NCBI GenBank assembly: GCA_905233565.1
Contig: CAJOCL010000009.1
Location: 1,054 to 54,769, forward strand
Origin: an uncultured Synergistales bacterium
GTDB taxonomy: Bacteria; Synergistota; Synergistia; Synergistales; Aminobacteriaceae
Reading direction: 5' to 3'
DNA: 53,716 bases
Part shown: piece after piece, positions 17,163 to 26,828 of the stretch
Layout: every line of letters begins with the position of its first letter
How positions within the stretch are numbered: position 1 is the stretch's first letter
Notes under the pieces: generated by a model
What the model was told of the DNA's origin: nothing
Databases searched by the model: none
The model's input: only the letters and a program-made list of their open reading frames with translations
Translations under genes and position numbers: made by a program

Positions 17163-19121
17163 ATGCGGAAAATAATTCAGTCAGTCATTATTATAATGAC
17201 AATCACTTTATCTTCTTTATCTTCATTTGCTGCATCGAACCTTCAGGATTTATTCTGGCGGCGTTCATGGGCTGAAATGGAAATGCAGTTCAATTCAATA
17301 AGTAAAAAGACAACCCGTGATTATTCACTTATGGCAAATGCTTACAGATTCCAGAACAAATGGGCTGAAGCCGTCAGCATTCTTGAATCACAGTTAAAGA
17401 ATTTCCCTGCATCGGTCAGGCCATACGCTGAAATGACTTTATTACTTGGCTACGAGAATACGGGACAGAAACAGAAAGCGTTAAACCTTTCAGAATCTCT
17501 TTATAAAAATGCTCCGTCAGACCTGAAATATTACGTTGCATTAGCTCAATACAAGATTAATGACGCTCAGGGAAATTCACGCGGAACGCTGAACGCCTTA
17601 ACGCGGATGATCTCACATGCAGTCAATGACGAACAGAAAATTTACACGCTGACGAGGCTTGTTCAGCATTCAGGGAACGGGAAAATAAGAGAACATGCCT
17701 TACAGCTTCTAGAAATGCAGGCAGGAAGCAAGGAAGCTGCCTCAGTTCTTGCACAGGTTCAGAATCCCAACAATAATATCCGTGTCGCACTTGGAGTTCA
17801 CTATCACACCGTAGGGAACAATCAGGCAGCCTTAGACATTCTCAGGAATGCAGCGGGACGAAAAGCACAGTATTACCGTGCGTGGGCAAATTCGAGGCTG
17901 AAGCGCAACAACGAGGCTTTGAACCTCTGGGGAAATCTCGCAGTCAGCGGAAATTCATATTCAGCAAGCGCAGTAACGAGAATCGCCAATCTTGCGAAAG
18001 ATAACGGAATGCGTGAACCATGCCTCAGAGTTCTTGACAGAATCTCGAGGGAGAGACGGGGGAACGTTCAGGCACGGGCAATTCAGGCACTTATAAATTT
18101 AACCGGGAAATCCGACACAAAACGCCGTGATATTCTCGAAGCTCAGATTATACGTTCATTCCCTAACTCAAATTTTGCATTTAACGTATTATGGTCAAGG
18201 GCAATGCGGAATCTTGACGCAAGGAATTATTCAGAGGCCGTTAAATTATTCCGTCAGTGCGACGCTCCTAGCATAAATCAATACAAGAGGGCGCGTATTC
18301 TCTACTGGCTTTCAAAGGCTCAGGCACTCGCAGGGCAGAATCAGGCATCGGCAAATACTCTGGCACTGTTAAAACGGAAATATCCATTAACAATTTATGC
18401 CTTTCTTACGGGGCAGAAACTGAACATAATTAACGGCACTAACCCGAATTTGACGCTTAAGCCTAATGAGCTTGAACAGTGGGGATTTATGTATCATGCT
18501 TACATGAAATTATCGAGACCGAAGGCAAGCACACGCGAACTATACAGAGCCCTGCATTTGTCGCGGTGGCTCGGGCTTGAGGAAAGCTATTCGGAAGCAA
18601 GGCGGCTTGAAACCCTCATGACTTCCAGCACGACAATGTACCGTCAGGATTTGGAGGCACTATATCCAAGACCGTATAAGGCAAGTGTTGACGCAGCAGC
18701 GAGGCAGTACGGTGTTGAGAGTAATTTTGTATGGGCGATAATGCGTCAGGAAAGTGCTTTCAAAGTCAACGCGAGGAGCTGGGTAGGTGCAGCAGGATTA
18801 ATGCAGCTTATGCCGGCAACAGCAAAGGAAGAGGCACGCCGCGCAGGTCTTGCGCGTTATGACCTTTACAACGCTAACGACAATATAAGGCTTGGGACAT
18901 CACATTTAGGCTGGCTTGGGAAGAATTTTTCACGCAAAGAATACGTAATGGCTGCATATAACGCCGGTTCAGGCAACGCCCGGAAATGGCTGAAAACTGT
19001 AGGCAATAATCCGGATTTAGCGAGATGGATCGAAGCCGTCCAGTTCAGCGAAACAAACGGATATGTTCAGAGAGTGAGCGCAAATCTCGAAGTCTACAGG
19101 CTCTTATATGATGGCAGATAA
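17163..19121 (+). CDS. Soluble lytic murein transglycosylase (Slt70-like)
   Basis: 652 residues. A signal peptide (~1-24, ending SSFAA) is followed by a long alpha-helical repeat (TPR/superhelix) region (~30-490) and a C-terminal SLT domain with the catalytic Glu in WAIMRQESAFKVNARSWVGA, then GLMQLMPATA and AAYNAGSGNARKW. It cleaves glycan strands in the periplasm to give 1,6-anhydromuropeptides. The size and layout match Slt70. Its stop overlaps the tilS start by 14 bases. Confidence 0.93.
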   Translation: MRKIIQSVIIIMTITLSSLSSFAASNLQDLFWRRSWAEMEMQFNSISKKTTRDYSLMANAYRFQNKWAEAVSILESQLKNFPASVRPYAEMTLLLGYENTGQKQKALNLSESLYKNAPSDLKYYVALAQYKINDAQGNSRGTLNALTRMISHAVNDEQKIYTLTRLVQHSGNGKIREHALQLLEMQAGSKEAASVLAQVQNPNNNIRVALGVHYHTVGNNQAALDILRNAAGRKAQYYRAWANSRLKRNNEALNLWGNLAVSGNSYSASAVTRIANLAKDNGMREPCLRVLDRISRERRGNVQARAIQALINLTGKSDTKRRDILEAQIIRSFPNSNFAFNVLWSRAMRNLDARNYSEAVKLFRQCDAPSINQYKRARILYWLSKAQALAGQNQASANTLALLKRKYPLTIYAFLTGQKLNIINGTNPNLTLKPNELEQWGFMYHAYMKLSRPKASTRELYRALHLSRWLGLEESYSEARRLETLMTSSTTMYRQDLEALYPRPYKASVDAAARQYGVESNFVWAIMRQESAFKVNARSWVGAAGLMQLMPATAKEEARRAGLARYDLYNANDNIRLGTSHLGWLGKNFSRKEYVMAAYNAGSGNARKWLKTVGNNPDLARWIEAVQFSETNGYVQRVSANLEVYRLLYDGR

Positions 19122-20136
19122 AAATATCCCTTATGAACTTTCAGATTATGTCTTGAACAAATATTTTTTTGAGACGGGGAATCGTCAGGGCTGGCTGAAT
19201 AATAATCACATAGCCCTTGCAGTTTCAGGCGGAGGCGATTCAACGGCTCTTTTATGGATATTTGCGAAATTTTATGACGGCAAAATCACGGCAATACATG
19301 TCAATCACGGAATAAGAGGAAAAGAGGCCGATGATGACGAAAAATTCACGTGCGATTTTTCAAAGAGCTTGGGAGTCTCGTTTAAGTCAGTCAGCGTCAA
19401 CGTTCCTGATGAAAAAATGAAGGGCGAATCAATCGAATCAGCTGCAAGGCGTATCAGGCTCGGCGTTCTCATAAAGTCAGCAAGGGAAATGGGAATAAAT
19501 ACGATCATGCTAGGCCACAACAGAGATGATTTAGCGGAGACGGTACTATTCAACATTCTCAGGGGTACGGGAATAAGGGGCAGTGTCGGCATGACTGAAA
19601 GCACATTCACCGACGGAATAACTTTTTACCGCCCTTTACTTGGAATGAGGCGCGAATTTCTGCGTTGTATTCTCAGAGCCAGAAATATAAAATGGCGGGA
19701 GGACAGCACAAATAATGACGATAAATATACACGCAATTTCATACGCTTAAAATTAATGCCGTTAATCGAGGAAAATATAAACGCCTCATCAACTGAACAT
19801 TTGGCACAGTTCGGCGAAGACATGAGGAAAGTACGGGAAAACGAGGACAGAATAAGCCGTGAACTTCTCAGCTCATGCCTTGAAAATGAAGATGATTATA
19901 TCCTGAGCAGGAAGATATTACGTTCATTCAGTGATGACGACATATCATTAATAATCCGTGAAATAGGCAGAAGGCTCGGGCTTAGGACACTGGCACGGAA
20001 AAGGTGCAGCGAACTTTCAGGGCTTATTAAAAAAACTGAAAATTTCGTGTTTCAATGGAGCGGAAAAATGACGGTTTCAGGGAGGAAAGGGAAAATATAT
20101 TTTTCTGATGAAGGGAGCATGAAAAATAATGGCTGA
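19108..20136 (+). CDS. tilS: tRNA(Ile)-lysidine synthase
   Basis: 342 residues. PP-loop motif AVSGGGDSTALLWIF near residue 34, then HVNHGIRG, SIESAARRIR, LGHNRDDLAETVLFNILRGTG and REDSTNNDDKYTRNFIR. TilS changes cytidine 34 of the AUA-reading tRNA(Ile) to lysidine. The core domain is intact; the C-terminal tRNA-binding extension is short. ATG ATG at 19108 overlaps the end of the transglycosylase gene, and the last 8 bases overlap the SbcC-like gene. Confidence 0.93.
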   Translation: MMADKNIPYELSDYVLNKYFFETGNRQGWLNNNHIALAVSGGGDSTALLWIFAKFYDGKITAIHVNHGIRGKEADDDEKFTCDFSKSLGVSFKSVSVNVPDEKMKGESIESAARRIRLGVLIKSAREMGINTIMLGHNRDDLAETVLFNILRGTGIRGSVGMTESTFTDGITFYRPLLGMRREFLRCILRARNIKWREDSTNNDDKYTRNFIRLKLMPLIEENINASSTEHLAQFGEDMRKVRENEDRISRELLSSCLENEDDYILSRKILRSFSDDDISLIIREIGRRLGLRTLARKRCSELSGLIKKTENFVFQWSGKMTVSGRKGKIYFSDEGSMKNNG

Positions 20137-22579
20137 AATTCTCAAACAATGCAGTGAACTTAAACAAATACTTCAACATAGAGCCGAAGAGAGACATTAT
20201 ATTGACTTGCTCAAGGACATAGACGCAAAGCGCGTAGACCTTGAGCGCAGAACGGCTTTATTTGTCCCCTCAAAACAGAGGCTGGAAAGAGGCGGAAAAA
20301 CTCTCGAAATCGGCGAAGAATACGAGACAATAAAGGCCTTGAGGCTTCAGCGCGGAAAGAACAAGATTAAACAGGACATTTTAAGAACGGAAATGACTGA
20401 GGCGCGTAATTCCCTGCAGAACGCGGAGGAAGCCTTGGCACTTATTGAAACTGAATACCGCGACAAACTCGCAGAACAGACGAAACTTGCGAATACTGTT
20501 CAGCGGGTGAAATCTCTTGACGTTCAAATTGAAGACAGGAAAAACGCTGCTGTTCAGGCACGGAATGACTACGATGAATCAGAAAAGAAACTCCGTGAAT
20601 GTTCAATGCTTGTCGAGAACGAACAGACATCACTTGAACACATTGAACTCGCACTCCGTGAGGCCGGGAAATTCCTTCAAATGCACTCGATAGACGAAAA
20701 ATTACAGGCCGCACTGCCCGGCATACATAAATGTTTCAACATGTATACTCAGGCTGACGAAAAGCAATCCGCGCTTAAATCCTCATGGGCTAAATCAATA
20801 CAGAAAAAGCTGCAGGCTCAGAGCGTGTTGAACGACAGAATAGCGATGTTCTCAGAAACAAATCACCGTTATTCAGTCATCGAAAAAAATTATGTACGCG
20901 CAAAATCTTTCTATGAAGGAACGTTAAAAGGGAAAAGCATAGCTGAATGGCACGAAATCTGCGACAACAGCGTAAAAAGATTAGGAGAACTTGACGAACT
21001 TTATAGAAAATTTCAGGAAATAAGATCCCTTGAAGAACGATTGCAGAATATTCTTGACACGAAATCACGCATTCAGCAGGAAACAAGAAGCCTTAATATC
21101 CGCGACGTTGCACGGTCAGGGAAAATTCACGAATTACAGCAGGAAGCTGCGAGGCTTGAAAAACGCTCATCACTGCTGAAACGGATAGAAGACCTTGACG
21201 CGGTTCGGGAACTTTTGCAGGACGGCGCACCGTGTCCCCTTTGCGGTTCAATGACACACCCGTATACTTCGGGGGCTGTTATCCCTGATCCTGAGGAAGT
21301 TCACAGGCAGTTATCGCAGACACAGAAAGAACTTGAGAATCTCAATACCGAGCTGTCATTGAGGCAGGAAAAAGCAGGGCAGTTAAGCGATGAGATTACG
21401 TCAGTGAGCCGTGACGAGTCGGATATAAGGAAGCAGATCAATGAGCTTACGTCAGAGGCAGCGTCAAGAATATCTCTTCTCGGGCTGAAATTCAGCGCAA
21501 ACATGAAATCTTTAATAGCACCTTTTGAAGATCTTGACAGGGAGAGGCAGAAGACGCGCGATACCCTTCAGCTTGCGAGGAACGTAACGGACACGGCAGA
21601 ATCGGCGCAGAGAGATGCTAAGGCTGCTGCTGACGAACTCGACAAAATCCGGGAAACACTGGAAGAAGTTACGCGCTATCATCAGGAGGCGTTATTTTCG
21701 TTCCAGAACGCTAAGACCGAAGAGGAACAGTTAAACGCTGAATGCAAATCACACGCTGAAATTCTTGAGAGCCTGAAACGCGAGTTAATTTCGCAGATTA
21801 CTCCGTACGGTTACAAGACACTGCCCGATAAAAACCCTTCAAGGATAATTGAAACTCTTGAAAACCGTAAAAATGAATGGCAGGAAAACCTGAAAAAACG
21901 TGATGAGCTTGAACGCAGTCTTTCACTGGCGGGAACGAAAATGTCATCATTGAAGAAAAGAAAAGAATCTCTCAGGCTTGAACGCGATGAAATGATGGGA
22001 CGGATGAAGGCAGTTGAGGCTGAAAGGGACACCATACAGCAGCAGAGAGTGATAATTTTTGCATCAATGAACCCTGATGATGAGATGTCGAGAATGAACA
22101 AGGACGTTGAGACGCTCAGGGAACAGCTCAACGAAAAGCGCGGGGAAAAGAACGAGAAGGCTCAGAAATTAGACGGCATTTTAACATCAGTACATTCTCT
22201 TGAAACTGAAATGTCAAAAGGCCGTGAAGAGCTGCAGAGACACGAAATAGCTTTCAACAAGAGCCTTTTGTCACTGGGCTTCAGGAACGAGGAAGATTAT
22301 TCCGCGTCATGTCTTACGGCTGACGAGAGGCGGGATTTACAGAACAGGCTGCGCGAACTTACACAGAGTGATCTGGATCTTAAATCAGAACGCGAAAATA
22401 CACGCGCTAAAATCCTTGAGCTTCAGTCAGAAGGTATGAATATGACCGATGATGAGATTAACGCAAAAATCAGGGAACTAAAAGATTCATTGACTGACGA
22501 AGACAGATCAGAATATGCAGATACAATTGAAGAAATAAAAAATCTCATTCTTTCCTGCGGCCTTGAGGAGGTATTTTAA
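20129..22579 (+). CDS. SbcC-like zinc-hook coiled coil without ATPase domains
   Basis: 816 residues, nearly all charged coiled coil. A zinc-hook motif C369-PL-C372 (DGAPCPLCGSMTHP) sits close to the middle, and the flanking residues resemble the hook region of SbcC/Rad50 family proteins. There is no Walker A at the N-terminus and no signature (LSGGE) or Walker B at the C-terminus; the ORF starts cleanly with its own RBS inside tilS and ends just before the chromate transporter. About 130-200 residues at each end are missing compared with a complete SbcC. No sbcD nuclease gene is nearby. It could be a structural tether, or a remnant whose frame is still open. Confidence 0.75.
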   Translation: MAEILKQCSELKQILQHRAEERHYIDLLKDIDAKRVDLERRTALFVPSKQRLERGGKTLEIGEEYETIKALRLQRGKNKIKQDILRTEMTEARNSLQNAEEALALIETEYRDKLAEQTKLANTVQRVKSLDVQIEDRKNAAVQARNDYDESEKKLRECSMLVENEQTSLEHIELALREAGKFLQMHSIDEKLQAALPGIHKCFNMYTQADEKQSALKSSWAKSIQKKLQAQSVLNDRIAMFSETNHRYSVIEKNYVRAKSFYEGTLKGKSIAEWHEICDNSVKRLGELDELYRKFQEIRSLEERLQNILDTKSRIQQETRSLNIRDVARSGKIHELQQEAARLEKRSSLLKRIEDLDAVRELLQDGAPCPLCGSMTHPYTSGAVIPDPEEVHRQLSQTQKELENLNTELSLRQEKAGQLSDEITSVSRDESDIRKQINELTSEAASRISLLGLKFSANMKSLIAPFEDLDRERQKTRDTLQLARNVTDTAESAQRDAKAAADELDKIRETLEEVTRYHQEALFSFQNAKTEEEQLNAECKSHAEILESLKRELISQITPYGYKTLPDKNPSRIIETLENRKNEWQENLKKRDELERSLSLAGTKMSSLKKRKESLRLERDEMMGRMKAVEAERDTIQQQRVIIFASMNPDDEMSRMNKDVETLREQLNEKRGEKNEKAQKLDGILTSVHSLETEMSKGREELQRHEIAFNKSLLSLGFRNEEDYSASCLTADERRDLQNRLRELTQSDLDLKSERENTRAKILELQSEGMNMTDDEINAKIRELKDSLTDEDRSEYADTIEEIKNLILSCGLEEVF

Positions 22580-22583
22580 TCCA

Positions 22584-23126
22584 ATGAACATAAAACTTTT
22601 ATGCGATTTATTCATAACGTTTGCGAAAATCGGTGCGGTAACATTCGGGGGCGGTTATGCGATGCTCCCGATACTTCAGCGCGAAATAGTCGAGAATAAA
22701 CGCTGGGGAACTGATGAGGAACTTGCGGACTATTACGCCGTTGGACAGTGTACGCCCGGAGTTATCGCCGTAAACGTTGCAACTTTTATCGGACGTAAGA
22801 CGGGAGGAATTACGGGTGGAATTATAGCGACGATTGGTGTAGTTTTCCCGTCAATAATAATAATCACCCTTCTTGCAGGCGTAATTCAATTTTATTCAAC
22901 GCTTGAATGGGTAAAACATGCTTTTTCAGGAATAAGGGTTTGCGTCTGTGTCTTAATCTTCAACGCCGTAATGAAACTTTTCAGCAAGGCAATAATTGAC
23001 ATCAATACATTTTGTTTATACCTGATAATACTTGCCGGTTCAGTATTTTTGAATTTACCACCCACAGTTTTCGTAGTCCTTGCAGGTCTTGCCGGAATAA
23101 TTCTTAAAATGACTGTAAAAAGGTAA
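22584..23126 (+). CDS. Chromate transporter family (CHR), first half-size subunit
   Basis: About 180 residues with ~5-6 transmembrane segments and the CHR motif FGGGYAMLPILQREIVE near the N-terminus plus QCTPGVIAVNVATFIG. Half-size CHR proteins work as pairs, and the next gene is the partner. Substrate in anaerobes is uncertain; chromate export is the family label only. A TTG at 22563 opens the frame, but the GAGGAGG at 22565-22571 points to ATG 22584. Confidence 0.88.
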   Translation: MNIKLLCDLFITFAKIGAVTFGGGYAMLPILQREIVENKRWGTDEELADYYAVGQCTPGVIAVNVATFIGRKTGGITGGIIATIGVVFPSIIIITLLAGVIQFYSTLEWVKHAFSGIRVCVCVLIFNAVMKLFSKAIIDINTFCLYLIILAGSVFLNLPPTVFVVLAGLAGIILKMTVKR

Positions 23127-23143
23127 AAAGGTGAAAAAGTAAA

Positions 23144-23701
23144 ATGATGACATATATAAATTTATTCTGGGAATTTTTCAAGACGGGATTATTCGCAGTC
23201 GGCGGAGGAATGGCAACCCTTCCTTTCCTGTATGACATTTCGGACCGTACAGGCTGGTTCACACATGAACAGCTTGCGGACATGATAGCGGTCAGCGAGA
23301 GTACTCCGGGACCGATAGGCGTGAACATGGCCACATATTCAGGATACATAACGGCAGGGATACCGGGCGCGTTAATTTCAACGTTAGGGCTTATAACTCC
23401 GAGCGTTATAGTGATACTGCTTGTTGCAGCGTTTTTGTCGGCGTTCCATGAAAATAAATACGTAATCGGGGCATTTTACGGGCTGAGGCCGGCAAGTTCC
23501 GCGATGATTTCAGCAGCAGGGTTAATACTTGCGCGTGTAGTTTTCTTTGCGGGCAATTTCAGCAATCCCCTTAACCTGAAGGCTGTTATTCTTGCGGTAA
23601 TACTTCTGGCCTTCACTAATGCCGTAACTTTTACAAAGAAACTTCATCCAGTAATATGGATAGCGTTTTCAGCAATTGCAGGGATAATATTCAAATATTA
23701 G
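23144..23701 (+). CDS. Chromate transporter family (CHR), second half-size subunit
   Basis: 185 residues, ~6 membrane segments, CHR motif AVGGGMATLPFLYDIS and SESTPGPIGVNMATYSGY. It lies 17 bases after the first half, as usual for split chrA pairs where the two subunits insert in opposite orientation. The second subunit starts with ATG ATG. Regulation is unknown; no ChrB or regulator lies beside it. Confidence 0.88.
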   Translation: MMTYINLFWEFFKTGLFAVGGGMATLPFLYDISDRTGWFTHEQLADMIAVSESTPGPIGVNMATYSGYITAGIPGALISTLGLITPSVIVILLVAAFLSAFHENKYVIGAFYGLRPASSAMISAAGLILARVVFFAGNFSNPLNLKAVILAVILLAFTNAVTFTKKLHPVIWIAFSAIAGIIFKY

Positions 23702-23782
23702 GACAGGTTTAGTCAAAAAGTCAGTAAAAGTTATTAGTTAAGATTAGTTTATTCTCCTGATATGGTTAAAGAAAGTCAGTAA

Positions 23783-23829
23783 TATAATTCTCCATGTCGT
23801 GAGGGGAAAAGATAAAGAGAACCTTCACG
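23783..23829 (+). promoter_or_regulatory. hsp20 promoter -10 and leader hairpin
   Basis: TATAAT at 23783-23788 without a clear -35 is followed by an 8-bp stem: CGTGAGGG (23798-23805) with CCTTCACG (23822-23829), 16-base loop. The hairpin starts about where transcription would begin. It is not a CIRCE element (no TTAGCACTC/GAGTGCTAA) and does not cover the RBS, so it may stabilise the 5' end. Role inferred. Confidence 0.4.
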
Positions 23830-23881
23830 GAAAGAAAATTGAAATTTGAAAATGAAATAAATGAAGGAGAATGATTTTACA

Positions 23882-24331
23882 ATGGCAAGAGATAGATTTT
23901 ATCCTATGATGAGAATGATGGATCCTGAGAGCATACTGGACAGTTTCACGAGAGGATTTACAGAGCCTTTCTTTGGGGATAACTTCCCGGATTTCGGGGC
24001 AAAAGTTGACACTTACAGGAAGAACGGGAAAATTTTTGTTGAGGCTGAGTTACCCGGAATTACTCCCGATGATGTAGAACTTCATGTCTATTCCGACAGG
24101 CTGACTTTATCGGCAGAGAAGAAGTCAGAGACAAAAGAGGGCGGAGAAGATAAAAGCTACTTCCGCAGCGAAAGAAGATGGGGCAAAGTTGAACGCGTTG
24201 TTTCATTCCCCGTTGAGGCTGATCCCGAAAGCGCAAAAGCTGCTTTCAAGAACGGAGTATTAACTGTTGAAGTTGCTGAAAAGAGCCAGGATAAAGCTCA
24301 CAAGAAAGTAAGTATTACCGCAGAATCATAG
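23882..24331 (+). CDS. Small heat shock protein Hsp20
   Basis: About 149 residues with a full alpha-crystallin domain (VDTYRKNGKIFVEAELPGI through AFKNGVLTVEVAEK, including the conserved A-x-x-x-n-GVL). The protein holds unfolding proteins in a refoldable state. A methionine at 23861 lies in the RBS (AAGGAG), so ATG 23882 (MARDRFYP) is the start. Monocistronic between its own promoter and a strong terminator. Confidence 0.95.
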   Translation: MARDRFYPMMRMMDPESILDSFTRGFTEPFFGDNFPDFGAKVDTYRKNGKIFVEAELPGITPDDVELHVYSDRLTLSAEKKSETKEGGEDKSYFRSERRWGKVERVVSFPVEADPESAKAAFKNGVLTVEVAEKSQDKAHKKVSITAES

Positions 24332-24346
24332 AATACAATAACACTT

Positions 24347-24381
24347 GGCCGCAGTCTGAAATATGGCTGCGGTCATTTTTT
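24347..24381 (+). terminator. Rho-independent terminator after hsp20
   Basis: GGCCGCAG (24347-24354) pairs with CTGCGGTC (24367-24374), 8 bp, followed by ATTTTTT. It touches the 3' end of the convergent DUF721 gene. Confidence 0.85.
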
Positions 24382-24844
24382 ATGCTGAATGTTTTTGATC
24401 AAAAAAAGCCTTTAGGTGTGAAAGGGCGTAATTTATGTCATAAGGCAGAGTTTCAGGAGCATTGCTCATGTATTCATTAACTTTGTCATCGCTTACTTTG
24501 ATATTATGATTCGCTATATTTTTTGCTGATGCCTTGTATTTTTGAATTTTAGGAAACTCAATCTTCAGCGAAAACTCACCTGACGGCTTATAATTCCATT
24601 TTACGGAAAGCGCACGGAGTATATTTCCCTTCATTTTTGAGAGGCTGTCAGCGGCGTAACTGTTTAACACAGAAACAACAAGTTCATTAACTCCAAGAAT
24701 ACTGGGCTTTGAGTATCTTGCAATTCTTAATCCGACAACTGAAGGCCATGAATTTTTAAGCTCTTCAAGAATTTTTACTCTTCGTGCTGCCTCAGGGAAC
24801 ATTTTTTCAGCGTCAATTGTTATTTTTTCCTCGTCATAAGTCAT
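24380..24844 (-). CDS. DUF721 (DciA-like) protein
   Basis: 154 residues. The N-terminal half has the DUF721 pattern: WPSVVGLRIARYSKPSIL, ELVVSVLNSYAADSLSKMKGNIL. Members such as DciA load the replicative helicase in bacteria lacking DnaC/DnaI, and others are simply conserved hypothetical proteins. The C-terminal ~60 residues are not conserved as far as I can see. The start overlaps the mnmG stop by 4 bases, and the gene ends at the hsp20 terminator. Confidence 0.75.
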   Translation of the reverse strand: MTYDEEKITIDAEKMFPEAARRVKILEELKNSWPSVVGLRIARYSKPSILGVNELVVSVLNSYAADSLSKMKGNILRALSVKWNYKPSGEFSLKIEFPKIQKYKASAKNIANHNIKVSDDKVNEYMSNAPETLPYDINYALSHLKAFFDQKHSA

Positions 24845-26748
24845 TGTTTTGCCTTCTCGCGTTCATTTCTTGAAAGTATCACTGAAATCAACTGAACATC
24901 AACGGGCGTAACTCCTGAAATTCTCAGCGCATGGCCGAGAGATTCGGGTCTGTAACGTTTCAATTTCTGCAAACTCTCCAAACGCAGCCCCTTAACACTG
25001 TCATAATCGAAATTATCAGGAATTTTTGAGCCGTCTAAATTTTTCATTTTCCCTGCAACTCTCGCTTCACGTTCAAGATAGCCTACATAGCGTAGCTCAG
25101 TTTCAACGTGCGCTGCTTCCTCGCGTGTTAATTCTGACGGCGGGGGCGATATTTCGGTTATCAACTTGTAAGTTACTCCCCTGTGTTTCAGGAAATCTGA
25201 AAGCGTCATAGTGTCCTGCAGAATTTCAGAATCATAATCACTACATAATTTCATGATTTCTTGTGAAGGCGATATTTTTGTTGATTTTAGGCGTGATATT
25301 TCCTTGTTTTCATTTTCAAACCTGGCCTCTAAAAATTTCCAGCGTTTATCGTCAATCAATCCTGCTCTGCGTCCGTACTGCGATAATCTGTGAGCTGCAT
25401 TGTCCCAGCGCAATAATAATCTGTGTTCACAGCGTCCGGTCAGCATTCTGTAAGGCTCATTTGTACTCTTTGCAGTCAGATCATCAACCAGTACTCCTAA
25501 ATAGCCCTCGTCACGCCCAAGAATTACCGGCTCTTTTTTCTGAACATACATTGACGCATTTATACCTGCTAAAAGTCCCTGTGCTGCTGCCTCCTCGTAA
25601 CCTGATGTACCGTTGACCTGTCCTGCAAAAAATAACCCTGAAATATTCTTATTCTCTAAATTGTGCTTCAACTGTTCGGGCAGAATGTACGTGTATTCAA
25701 TTCCGTAACCGGGCTTTATGATTTTAGCGTTTTCACAGCCGGGCAGTGAGTGAATCATTTCAACCTGTACATCATAAGGAAGACTGGTTGAAAAATTTTG
25801 AACGTAAACTTCATTAGTATTCATTGAGACCGGCTCAAAGACAATCGGGTGGGTTACATGATCGGGAAATTTCAGGAACTTATCCTCGATTGACGGGCAG
25901 TAACGCGGGCCGTTAGCTTCAACATCTCCCGTAACTAACGGTGAACGGGATATATTTTTCGATAATATTTCGTATGTCCTCTCAGTTGTCCTTGAGAACC
26001 AGCAGGCGTAACCCGTATTTGCGTAAATTTTCCCTTCTCCCCATAAATCAAAGCATAACGGCTCATTCTCTGATAATTGAGGCGTTGCGGTCTTGAAATC
26101 TATAGTATTTATGTTAAGTCGCGGCGTTGTGTCAGTTCTCATTTTACCCGTTTTTATGCCTAAATCTGCAAGCGATTTCGGCAGTTCCTCAGAATTATTC
26201 TGACCCATAGGCCCTGACCTGAACGAAACATCACCCATGAATACCCTTCCGGCCATGTAAACGCCTCCGCAGATTATTATTGCCTTAGCTTCGTATTCTG
26301 CCCCGTGCCGTGTGATTACGCCTGAAATTTTCCCGCTTTTAGTGATAATGCGTATTGCTTCGTCCTGATTAACATCAAGATTTTTCTGAACGGTCAATAA
26401 TTTTCTGTAATACGTCGAATACAAAAACGGGTCGCACTGTGCCCGCAATGCCCTGACCGCAGCACCTTTTGAAGTGTTCAACCACCGGATCATCAGGGTT
26501 GACGCGTCAGCAGCCCTTGCCTGTTCACCGCCTAACGCGCTGACTTCGCGGACGAGATGGCCTTTTGCCGGGCCGCCGATTGAAGGGTTGCAGGGCATTA
26601 GAGCAGTGTTGTCAACGTTAAGATTAAGCATGAGGGTTTTACAGCCTGTACGCGAAGAGGCCAAAGCTGCCTCACAGCCTGCATGACCTCCGCCGATTAC
26701 AATAATGTCATATTTTTCACGGAACAATAAATTAAACTTCCTTTTCAT
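24841..26748 (-). CDS. mnmG: tRNA uridine 5-carboxymethylaminomethyl modification enzyme MnmG
   Basis: 635 residues with the FAD-binding GGGHAGCEAALASSRTG at the N-terminus, PCNPSIGGPAKGHLVREV, ARYCPSIEDK-like GPRYCPSIEDKFLKFPD and the GidA C-terminal helical domain. With MnmE it forms the complex that makes cmnm5U/nm5U at wobble uridines; mnmE lies ~6 kb away at 32574. An ATG opens the frame at 26748 with no RBS; an in-frame TTG at 26727 has AGGAAG nine bases before it and would give the usual short N-terminus, so the start may be there. Confidence 0.96.
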   Translation of the reverse strand: MKRKFNLLFREKYDIIVIGGGHAGCEAALASSRTGCKTLMLNLNVDNTALMPCNPSIGGPAKGHLVREVSALGGEQARAADASTLMIRWLNTSKGAAVRALRAQCDPFLYSTYYRKLLTVQKNLDVNQDEAIRIITKSGKISGVITRHGAEYEAKAIIICGGVYMAGRVFMGDVSFRSGPMGQNNSEELPKSLADLGIKTGKMRTDTTPRLNINTIDFKTATPQLSENEPLCFDLWGEGKIYANTGYACWFSRTTERTYEILSKNISRSPLVTGDVEANGPRYCPSIEDKFLKFPDHVTHPIVFEPVSMNTNEVYVQNFSTSLPYDVQVEMIHSLPGCENAKIIKPGYGIEYTYILPEQLKHNLENKNISGLFFAGQVNGTSGYEEAAAQGLLAGINASMYVQKKEPVILGRDEGYLGVLVDDLTAKSTNEPYRMLTGRCEHRLLLRWDNAAHRLSQYGRRAGLIDDKRWKFLEARFENENKEISRLKSTKISPSQEIMKLCSDYDSEILQDTMTLSDFLKHRGVTYKLITEISPPPSELTREEAAHVETELRYVGYLEREARVAGKMKNLDGSKIPDNFDYDSVKGLRLESLQKLKRYRPESLGHALRISGVTPVDVQLISVILSRNEREKAKQ

Positions 26749-26828
26749 TAAAAGTCATAATATGACGCTGATTATACGCTATAATTTTCACATACACATA
26801 AAATTTCAAGGAGGCATTTTATTTTATT

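Noticed and set aside
23702-23881. CIRCE operator for hsp20
   Set aside because: The TTAGCACTC inverted repeat is absent; only an unrelated 8-bp hairpin is present.
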